Shown here in pieces: positions 1 to 4,201 of a stretch of DNA of 5,442 nucleotides (its first letter is position 1; every line of letters starts with the position of its first letter). The stretch is from NCBI GenBank assembly GCA_018901675.1, contig JAHIEH010000072.1, positions 1-5,442 on the forward strand, read 5' to 3'. The position numbers and the translations under genes are program-made. Source of the stretch: Nanobdellota archaeon. Lineage in GTDB: Archaea; Nanobdellota; Nanobdellia; Pacearchaeales; GW2011-AR1. The notes beneath the pieces were generated by a model. The model saw nothing but the letters and a program-made list of their open reading frames with translations, was not told the origin of the DNA and ran no database searches.

Positions 1-109
1 ACCGCTCTTATATGAAATTAATCCATTAGGATTATACATCTCAAATAGATAGCCAAAAGCTATAATCTAAGAGAGGCGGCGGTCCACAGTTCAAATCTGT
101 GCAGGCTCA
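1..109 (+). tRNA. tRNA-Ile(UAU), intron-containing, 5' end cut by window edge
   Basis: Only the part from the anticodon stem onward lies in the window. The anticodon stem is CCGCT (2-6) paired with GGCGG (75-79, one T-G pair). The spliced loop is CTTATA (7-12) plus A74, giving anticodon TAT at 9-11, which reads AUA (Ile). The variable loop is CGGTC (80-84). The T arm is CACAG (85-89), loop TTCAAAT, CTGTG (97-101). The acceptor 3' strand is CAGGCTC (102-108) with discriminator A109; no CCA is encoded. A six-T run (110-115) right after the gene suits archaeal termination. The acceptor 5' strand, D arm and identity elements are outside the window, so Ile rests on the anticodon alone. Most archaea read AUA with a CAU-anticodon tRNA modified by TiaS, so UAU is unusual. 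Confidence 0.85.
13..73 (+). other. tRNA intron at position 37/38 with BHB splice motif
   Basis: The 61-nt intron interrupts the anticodon loop. The loop segment CTTA (7-10) pairs with TAAG (68-71), forming the 4-bp central helix of a bulge-helix-bulge. It is flanked by 3-nt bulges TAT (11-13) and AGA (72-74) and by the anticodon stem. Cutting after the second base of each bulge, as the archaeal splicing endonuclease does, removes exactly 13-73 and leaves a 7-nt anticodon loop. Inside the intron, TAATCC (19-24)/GGATTA (29-34) and ATAGC (49-53)/GCTAT (59-63) form hairpins. GATTATA (30-36)/TATAATC (61-67) is an alternative that competes with both. The inner flanking helix is weak (G14-C67, A15-T66), so the motif is closer to a relaxed BHB. 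Confidence 0.82.
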
Positions 110-150
110 TTTTTTATTAGGAGTTCAGATTTGAACACCCGATTTAAAAA

Positions 151-345
151 ATGGTCAAAAAAAGATTATACAGGAGCAATAGGGATAAGATACTAGGAGG
201 AGTTTGTGGAGGCATTGGAAATTATTTTAATACGGACCCGACAATAGTCCGGCTGTTATGGGTTTTAATAACAATACTCACGGGTTTTGTGGCAGGAATA
301 ATTGGTTATTTAATCGCGTGGATAATTGTCCCAGAAAAGAAATAA
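151..345 (+). CDS. PspC-domain small membrane protein
   Basis: 64-residue protein that is essentially one PspC domain. A basic N-terminus (VKKRLYRS) leads into the family core ILGGVCGGIGNYFNTDPTIV at about 14-33. This is followed by a long hydrophobic segment at about 35-60 with a glycine-containing break, ending in IIVPEKK. PspC domains are membrane-inserted; in bacteria they belong to the phage-shock membrane-stress response, but stand-alone short archaeal versions have no established function and no other psp gene is seen here. The ATG at 151 gives the standard domain start. No Shine-Dalgarno is present, and a T-rich TATA-like stretch (about 110-119) lies about 30 nt upstream, so a short-leader or leaderless transcript is plausible. 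It sits between two tRNA genes on the same strand. Confidence 0.9.
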   Translation: MVKKRLYRSNRDKILGGVCGGIGNYFNTDPTIVRLLWVLITILTGFVAGIIGYLIAWIIVPEKK

Positions 346-392
346 AGAAGGTTCTTTAGTTCTCTGTTACCTTAAACTATCATTTAGTTAGC

Positions 393-400
393 TTTTTAAA
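393..400 (+). promoter_or_regulatory. Putative TATA box for tRNA-Glu
   Basis: TTTTTAAA lies 36 nt before the first base of tRNA-Glu. With the usual archaeal spacing of about 25 nt, transcription would begin near 420-426 and leave a leader of about 10-15 nt for RNase P to remove. Assigned from composition and spacing only. Confidence 0.45.
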
Positions 401-435
401 TCAATTTTATCTTTGATATTCAGCAATTCATTCGC

Positions 436-508
436 GCCCCCGTAGTCTAGAGGCCAAGGACACATCCCTTTCACGGATGAAACCCGAGTTCGAATCTCGG
501 CAGGGGCA
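436..508 (+). tRNA. tRNA-Glu(UUC)
   Basis: Complete cloverleaf of 73 nt including discriminator A508; CCA is not encoded. Acceptor GCCCCCG (436-442) pairs with CAGGGGC (501-507). D stem GTC/GAC is at 445-447/459-461. Anticodon stem CATCC (463-467)/GGATG (475-479) encloses loop CTTTCAC with anticodon TTC at 470-472, giving Glu. The variable loop has 4 nt (480-483). The T arm is CCGAG (484-488), loop TTCGAAT, CTCGG (496-500). No intron is present. One oddity is a C441-A502 mismatch in the acceptor stem (pair 6-67). The 3' part of this gene is repeated twice downstream in altered form. Confidence 0.95.
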
Positions 509-541
509 TTATATAATCAAAGATTATATGAACTCGGGTTT

Positions 542-628
542 CCCGAGTTTGAATCACTTCAATTTCCCAGAAATTGAATGTTACCAAAATTTCACAGAAA
601 TTTTTAGTATCGGCAGGGGCATTTTAAC
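542..628 (+). repeat. tRNA-Glu 3'-end-derived repeat, copy A, with 54-nt double-hairpin insert
   Basis: CCCGAGTTTGAATC (542-555) matches the tRNA-Glu T arm (483-496) with one C-to-T change in the T loop. TCGGCAGGGGCATT (610-623) matches the rest of the tRNA (497-510) exactly. Between them, splitting the 3' strand of the T stem, lies a 54-nt insert (556-609) carrying hairpins 558-578 and 586-604. CCGA (543-546) can still pair with TCGG (610-613), closing a junction around both hairpins. No acceptor 5' strand, D arm or anticodon arm is present, so this is not a functional tRNA. It could be a tRNA-end duplication left by an integrated element, or a structured RNA whose end resembles the tRNA. 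Confidence 0.8.
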
Positions 629-655
629 ATATTGTGTAGCAATATGTTTTTTATT
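626..655 (+). terminator. Hairpin plus T-tract, possible terminator
   Basis: AACATATT (626-633) and AATATGTT (641-648) form an 8-bp stem with a 7-nt loop. The 3' arm runs directly into TTTTTTATT. The shape resembles an intrinsic terminator that would end a transcript reading out of tRNA-Glu through copy A. Archaeal termination depends mainly on the U-tract, so the role of the stem is uncertain. Confidence 0.4.
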
Positions 656-680
656 CTGCCTCGATTCGAAGGAGGGCTTG

Positions 681-766
681 CCCGAGTTTGAATCACTTAA
701 ACTCGCAAGAGTTTGAGTCGCCAAAATTCTGAAAGAATTTTTAGCGTCGGCAGAGGGGTATTTAAC
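681..766 (+). repeat. tRNA-Glu 3'-end-derived repeat, copy B, with 52-nt double-hairpin insert
   Basis: Second copy, starting 139 nt after copy A. CCCGAGTTTGAATC (681-694) is identical to copy A, including the T-loop C-to-T change. The insert (695-746) has the same layout as in A. Hairpin 1 is at 695-718 with a GCAA loop, hairpin 2 at 723-741. The tail TCGGCAGAGGGGTATTTAAC (747-766) is a slightly altered form of the tRNA-derived tail. Hairpin arms differ from copy A by paired changes that keep them complementary. The shared T-loop change and shared insert show that A and B descend from one altered copy rather than independently from the tRNA. Confidence 0.8.
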
Positions 767-787
767 AATCGAAAATAAATTAATGTA

Positions 788-1849
788 TTATAGTTTTCTT
801 GATAAAAGACCTCTTGATTTCACAAACCAATATGATCCTAATCCTGCCAATATGGTTGATGCTGTTAAAATTAAGATTACAATCATCCAATTAAATCGCT
901 CTGATATAGAAGGAATTCCAAATATTGTAGCCAAAGTATTTGGGACTAAAACAGCTGTACCAATAATAGTAAGCCAGGCTACAAGTAAAGCCAGCCTATT
1001 ATTCAACATCTGCAATTGATTATTATAGATAGTCTGCAGAACTTCCAAACCAGAAGCCAAAACCTCGGACATATGTTCGCTTATTGAAATCTGATTTCTA
1101 ACATCACCTGAAAGAAGGGATATTTTTTCTAATAATTTTTCATTATCTGACAAAACCATAGCATCACCTTCTCTTAAATTGGTTATAACATTAAAACTTA
1201 CCCATAAAGAATCGAGATAAACTATCAGCGCATGTTTCATTTTGTAAATTTCTGGCCCCAATTTTTGTCTTGGAGTCTTAGGATCCATCAAATATTTTAC
1301 TAACCAGTCTGCCTGCTGCTCAATCTCTCTTAAATAATCAAAATTCTTCGAATTAGTTTCGTTTATAATCCTGACTAACATTAATGTCAGCTTATCTTGC
1401 CAGGGGATATTCTGCTTTATCTTTTTCATAAATATATCTGCATATCTGGAAAATCTAACAAGTCTTGTGACAGCTTTCTCGTGAATTGTCAAAACTAATC
1501 CTTTCTTAATTAAAATTATTAAGGGATTTATCGTAATATCTAACTCTTTTATGCTAACAGCAGGCATTATAATTCCTAACTCAACATCGGTATCTTCATA
1601 ATTTGAAGGTTTGTCTGTCAATAAAGCAGAAATTAAATTTGAACTAAACCCCAAAGAAGTAGCAATACGTTCACTGTCAGCTTTGATATCATCAACTATA
1701 ACATTAACCCAGCTTATACTGGCGTTTTTTAATACCTCTGAAAATTCATTGGGAAAATCACCATCTACTTTTATTGTCTTATTATTTTTTTGTAAAGCTA
1801 CACAGAATGCTCTTTTCTGCAAATCTGTTGAAATATTATTTTCATTCAT
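788..1849 (-). CDS. CorA-family-like membrane protein with GIP in place of GMN
   Basis: 353 residues from ATG at 1849. The layout is that of CorA-family divalent-cation channels (2-TM-GxN): a large cytoplasmic N-terminal region with a long helical part (about 130-280), then two C-terminal membrane helices (about 285-307 and 321-343) and a basic tail (VKSRGLLSRKL). The segment YNNQLQMLNNRLALLVAWLT (about 275-294) resembles the pore-helix region. Family members carry G-M-N (G-x-N in ZntB types) at the end of the first helix, where it forms the pore-mouth selectivity loop. Here the site reads TIFGIPS, with Pro for the Asn (G311-I312-P313). Mg2+ transport therefore should not be assumed. TTG at 1858 would add three residues; ATG is preferred because the TATA box is correctly placed for leaderless initiation there. 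Confidence 0.82.
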   Translation of the reverse strand: MNENNISTDLQKRAFCVALQKNNKTIKVDGDFPNEFSEVLKNASISWVNVIVDDIKADSERIATSLGFSSNLISALLTDKPSNYEDTDVELGIIMPAVSIKELDITINPLIILIKKGLVLTIHEKAVTRLVRFSRYADIFMKKIKQNIPWQDKLTLMLVRIINETNSKNFDYLREIEQQADWLVKYLMDPKTPRQKLGPEIYKMKHALIVYLDSLWVSFNVITNLREGDAMVLSDNEKLLEKISLLSGDVRNQISISEHMSEVLASGLEVLQTIYNNQLQMLNNRLALLVAWLTIIGTAVLVPNTLATIFGIPSISERFNWMIVILILTASTILAGLGSYWFVKSRGLLSRKL

Positions 1850-1870
1850 TTCTAACAAGTTAAACTCAAG

Positions 1871-1880
1871 ATATTTAAAG
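1871..1880 (-). promoter_or_regulatory. TATA box of corA-like gene (leaderless)
   Basis: Read on the minus strand the sequence is CTTTAAATAT, centred about 26 nt before ATG 1849. This predicts a start of transcription at or very near the ATG and argues for ATG 1849 over TTG 1858. Confidence 0.6.
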
Positions 1881-1954
1881 GTTTATACATTTTAGAGAAT
1901 ATATCATCCCGTCAAGCATCAGCAGGAGCATGGGGACATCTCCAAAGAAGATAA

Positions 1955-1963
1955 TTTTAAAAA
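1955..1963 (+). promoter_or_regulatory. Putative TATA box for the cyclophilin gene's structured leader
   Basis: TTTTAAAAA lies about 25 nt before 1981-1986. If used, transcripts would start at the first base-paired element of the 1981-2166 structure and carry an untranslated leader of about 180 nt into the gene at 2165. A second T/A-rich candidate at 2093-2099 (TTATATT) would give a leader of about 45 nt. Confidence 0.35.
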
Positions 1964-1980
1964 CCACCTTTTATGTTTTA

Positions 1981-2166
1981 ATATGTCAAGATTTATTTTT
2001 TGCGTAAACTCCCTACTTTAGTTCGTGAGAAAGCAAAAATAAATCTGGAGCATGCTCAAGAACCAGACACGCCATACATGTCAAGAATGTTCTTATATTT
2101 CGTGCATTCTTGAACACTCTCGGAAATTCACATTTCCGAAGATTTATTGTATGGTTCTTGACATAT
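1981..2166 (+). promoter_or_regulatory. Candidate structured 5' leader / nested inverted-repeat element
   Basis: The segment has nested complementarity. ATATGTCAAG (1981-1990) pairs with CTTGACATAT (2157-2166), the latter covering A and T of the ATG at 2165. AGATTTATTTTTTGC (1989-2003) pairs with GCAAAAATAAATCT (2033-2046) with one bulge. GAGCATGCTC (2048-2057) is a perfect palindrome. TCAAGAACCA (2056-2065) pairs with TGGTTCTTGA (2152-2161). TCAAGAATG (2081-2089) pairs with CATTCTTGA (2105-2113). TCGGAAAT (2120-2127) pairs with ATTTCCGA (2132-2139). Several helices exclude each other. It could be a cis-regulatory leader, a separate structured RNA or a small palindromic DNA element; no known riboswitch class is recognised. 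Confidence 0.5.
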
Positions 2167-2707
2167 GAGAAGAGCATGGATGATATTATTGATAATATTT
2201 GTTCTGCTTTTTGGGAGTTTTATAATATTTAAAATGACTCAAAAAAATACAACAAAAGTAAAATTAGAAACAAATAAAGGCGACATAATCATAGAACTTT
2301 ACAGAGAAATGCCGATAACTGCAGGAAACTTTGAAAAACTTGTCAAACAGGGATTTTATGATGAAGTAATATTCCATAGAATAATTGATAATTTTATGAT
2401 TCAGGGCGGAGACCCGACAGGAACAGGTATGGGCAGCCCAGGATACAGCATAGAAGATGAATTTACCAATTCTGATTTGGACAAAAACAATCGAGGAACA
2501 ATTTCAATGGCGAATGCTGGTCCAAACACCGGTGGGAGTCAATTCTTTATAAATCTTGTAAACAATAATTTTCTTGATAGAAAACACCCAGTATTTGGAA
2601 AAATAATTGAAGGAATGGATGTGGTAGATAAAATAGCAAAAGTAAAGACAGACACCAAGAACAAACCTTTAGAAGAAATAAAAATAATTAAAGCAACAAT
2701 TATCTAA
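2165..2707 (+). CDS. Membrane-anchored cyclophilin-type peptidyl-prolyl isomerase
   Basis: 180 residues. Residues 5-23 form one hydrophobic helix after MRRAW, probably an uncleaved anchor or signal sequence that places the enzyme outside the membrane. A cyclophilin domain (about 31-178) follows. Active-site features are present: FHRII with catalytic R72, FMIQGGDPTGTG (77-88), the GTISMANAGPNTGGSQFF block (111-128) and FLDRKHPVFGKI (136-147) with H141. The Trp that binds cyclosporin in human CypA is Phe136 here, as in many prokaryotic cyclophilins. The enzyme catalyses cis-trans isomerisation of Xaa-Pro bonds and so assists folding of secreted or surface proteins. The length fits a minimal domain plus anchor. 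ATG 2165 retains the two arginines before the helix; ATG 2180 is the alternative. No Shine-Dalgarno is seen, and a structured segment lies immediately upstream. Confidence 0.93.
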   Translation: MRRAWMILLIIFVLLFGSFIIFKMTQKNTTKVKLETNKGDIIIELYREMPITAGNFEKLVKQGFYDEVIFHRIIDNFMIQGGDPTGTGMGSPGYSIEDEFTNSDLDKNNRGTISMANAGPNTGGSQFFINLVNNNFLDRKHPVFGKIIEGMDVVDKIAKVKTDTKNKPLEEIKIIKATII

Positions 2708-2718
2708 TATTAATATAA

Positions 2719-2755
2719 CAAAAGACTGAAGAATTTTTACATGCAGGGGCATATT
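2719..2755 (+). repeat. Possible degenerate relic of the tRNA-Glu-derived hairpin repeat
   Basis: In the convergent spacer after the cyclophilin gene, CTGAAGAATTTTTA resembles the second hairpin arm of copy B (CTGAAAGAATTTTTA) with one base missing. It is followed at the same relative place by GCAGGGGCAT, identical to the tRNA-Glu/copy A tail. The stem is broken and the T-arm part is missing. This suggests a dispersed, decaying family, but the match is short. Confidence 0.4.
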
Positions 2756-2797
2756 CATAACTTAGGTATGGAATATTAAAGAAAGTCTAAGAAAATA

Positions 2798-3502
2798 TTA
2801 TTTTATTCTTCTGCAGGCTAAGCATAAAGTGTTAGGATATGCCTTCTCACCAACCAGCACCGCTACAAAATTAAATTTTGCTGTTTGGTTTTCCATCCCC
2901 CTAGCGATTATCTGCCCCACTTTAACTTCCTGAAAATTATTTATTATAATATTCGGCTGTTCTTTCTTTATAATTTCAAAGACTTCAAAGACTTCAAAAC
3001 TTTCATTTTGTATATTCTTATTTAAATTGTTGATTAGTTCTGATGCATCTCTTACATTTTCCTCTCTTTCATGCGGACCTATTTCGATGCTGATGCCACA
3101 TTTCACAAAGTCAATCAGAGCTTTTCCAGAAGCAAAGAATTCAGGCATGATTACTAATCTACTTAACCCCAATCTTCTTGCAAATTCTACTTTCTCTTTA
3201 TTTGGTTTAGTGATAATCCCAAACATTGGACACTGATTTGATGACGAATGCAAGTCAATTACCAACTCAAAGTCTTTTAGGTTATTTAGCAATGGATAAG
3301 CTTGTCTCTCCTCATAATTCCCGTTAGGACTTCCAGGAAAACATCGATTCATATCTGCATCTACAAATCTTTTATTCTCTTTCAATGCTTTTTTATTTGC
3401 AATAAAAGAAAAGAGAGGAAGAGAAGTAGGCAGATTTCTAACTACTTCCAAACCATACTTCTCATCCCCATGCAAACAAACAACAATTGCTATTTTTTCC
3501 AT
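2798..3502 (-). CDS. Succinylglutamate desuccinylase/aspartoacylase-family zinc hydrolase
   Basis: 234 residues from ATG at 3502. Family zinc ligands are visible: H11 and E14 in LHGDE, and H85 in VIDLHSS. The substrate-carboxylate motif is MNRCFPG with N52 and R53, and the likely catalytic base is E140 in ISIEIGPHE. These enzymes (M14-like fold) remove an acyl group from N-acyl amino acids; the substrate here cannot be read from sequence. A GTG at 3538 would extend the N-terminus by 12 residues into the upstream gene's end. ATG 3502 is preferred because it puts the HGDE motif at residue 11, as is usual, and leaves a 26-nt gap to the GNAT stop. The close spacing suggests one operon with the GNAT. 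A 9-nt tandem repeat (2975-3000) encodes EVFEVFE near residues 170-176. Confidence 0.85.
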   Translation of the reverse strand: MEKIAIVVCLHGDEKYGLEVVRNLPTSLPLFSFIANKKALKENKRFVDADMNRCFPGSPNGNYEERQAYPLLNNLKDFELVIDLHSSSNQCPMFGIITKPNKEKVEFARRLGLSRLVIMPEFFASGKALIDFVKCGISIEIGPHEREENVRDASELINNLNKNIQNESFEVFEVFEIIKKEQPNIIINNFQEVKVGQIIARGMENQTAKFNFVAVLVGEKAYPNTLCLACRRIK

Positions 3503-3528
3503 TTTCTCGTTTATTACCACGAACAATG

Positions 3529-4092
3529 CTAAAAACACTTCGGTTGCAACGTCTCTCCGACAACTAACAACCCATCCCCTTCATGCAGGTTAACTCCAAG
3601 CTTCTGAAACAAAGAGTCAACTTTTGAATGATGTGGCTCCTGTCCATAGAAAAGTCCGCCGTAATATCCTTTCACAACACCATTTCCATCAATATTGCAT
3701 TTCAGATACTTAGCAAAGTCCAGAGTAATCGCTTTTGTAATTACTGGTCTATCTTTTTCTCCTGGATATGTTTCAGCGCAATATTTCTCTAAGGCTCTGT
3801 ACATTCTAGGATTCTGTGTTCTGAGACAAACAACTCTTTCTCCGTTCAATGCGTAGTCAGTAATTGTTTTGAATACTCCCTTTCCTTGCATTTCTGGAGC
3901 TACAGCTATACCCTCAACTACTAAAGACTCTATATCTGCAAACTTACGAACATTGTAACTTGCCATCGCAACAATCTTTTCTTGTTGTCTTAGAAGGTAA
4001 ACAACTTCTGGTTGCGTTACATGGACATAGATATCATCTGATTCTAGATTTCGCCCAAAAGCGCGATTAATTACAGAAGCAACTTCTTTCAA
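3529..4092 (-). CDS. GNAT-family N-acetyltransferase (5' end uncertain)
   Basis: 187 residues from TTG at 4092. The acetyl-CoA-binding motif A is clear: LVVEGIAVAPEMQGKGVFKT (57-76) with Q69-G70-K71-G72. It is preceded by the beta-strand pair VVYLLRQQEKIVAMASYNVR and followed by an NPRMYRALEKY helix typical of the fold, then a C-terminal extension (about 105-187) that is not recognised. The frame stays open upstream of TTG as far as 4173 and encodes IEKVRNPKEYFDSNSREL just before the start, which looks like a natural GNAT N-terminus. It has no ATG, GTG or TTG, only ATA at 4143. An ATG with a Shine-Dalgarno lies at 4201 in another frame. TTG 4092 is therefore a fallback start. Substrate unknown; probably co-transcribed with the AstE-like gene downstream. 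Confidence 0.8.
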   Translation of the reverse strand: MKEVASVINRAFGRNLESDDIYVHVTQPEVVYLLRQQEKIVAMASYNVRKFADIESLVVEGIAVAPEMQGKGVFKTITDYALNGERVVCLRTQNPRMYRALEKYCAETYPGEKDRPVITKAITLDFAKYLKCNIDGNGVVKGYYGGLFYGQEPHHSKVDSLFQKLGVNLHEGDGLLVVGETLQPKCF

Positions 4093-4129
4093 TTCTCGAC
4101 TGTTAGAATCAAAATACTCTTTCGGATTT

Positions 4130-4201
4130 CTAACTTTTTCTATGGAGCCAGAGAGAGGATAGAGCTGTCTTTGTTATTGCTTTTATCTTATTTACGCTCA
4201 T
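4130..4201 (-). CDS. 23-codon reading frame, possibly the displaced N-terminus of the GNAT gene
   Basis: ATG at 4201 follows GGAG (4211-4208 on the minus strand) at a spacing of 6 nt, one of the few good ribosome-binding sites in the window. It encodes a 23-residue peptide beginning MSVNKIKAITKTA and stops at 4130-4132, overlapping the open frame of the GNAT. Adding one CT unit to the (CT)4 run at 4150-4157 (read on the minus strand) would join it in frame to the GNAT. It may equally be a short leader ORF or chance. Confidence 0.3.
   Translation of the reverse strand: MSVNKIKAITKTALSSLWLHRKS

Larger units (their letters stand above)
509..787. other. Non-coding hairpin-rich spacer between tRNA-Glu and corA-like gene
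   Basis: No credible coding region lies here. The stretch contains a series of perfect or near-perfect short-loop hairpins: ATATAATC/GATTATAT (511-518/522-529), AACTCGGG/CCCGAGTT (531-538/542-549), TTCAATTTC/GAAATTGAA (558-566/570-578), AAAATTTC/GAAATTTT (586-593/597-604), AACATATT/AATATGTT (626-633/641-648), ACTTAAACTC/GAGTTTGAGT (695-704/709-718) and AAAATTCT/AGAATTTT (723-730/734-741). Loops are mostly 3-4 nt (7 nt in the 626-648 hairpin). It lies between convergent genes (tRNA-Glu + and the CorA-like gene -), so some hairpins may terminate transcription. Confidence 0.85.

Noticed and set aside
477..716. 79-codon open frame on the plus strand
   Set aside because: It begins inside tRNA-Glu and runs through the hairpin repeats; its protein contains the translated repeat twice (PEFES) and resembles no protein family.
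511..766. CRISPR array
   Set aside because: Only two related units with hairpins of different sequence, no short identical repeats separated by equal spacers, and no cas gene.
542..766. Split or permuted tRNA-Glu halves as in Nanoarchaeum
   Set aside because: tRNA-Glu at 436-508 is complete, the downstream copies lack any partner 5' half, and the insert splits the T stem without a bulge-helix-bulge motif.
783..1019. 78-codon open frame on the plus strand
   Set aside because: Antisense to the C-terminal membrane region of the CorA-like gene, which has clear family features; no ribosome site or family match.
1611..1895. 94-codon open frame on the plus strand
   Set aside because: Antisense to the 5' half of the CorA-like gene and across its promoter; a shadow of that gene.
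2975..3000. 9-nt tandem repeat TTCAAAGAC as a regulatory repeat
   Set aside because: It lies inside the AstE-like coding region, keeps the frame and simply encodes EVFEVFE; most likely local slippage.
3027..3236. Open frame on the plus strand inside the AstE-like gene
   Set aside because: Antisense to the segment coding the conserved zinc and catalytic motifs; no independent support.
3302..3532. 76-codon open frame on the plus strand
   Set aside because: Antisense to the N-terminal HGDE-containing part of the AstE-like gene; composition is that of a shadow frame.
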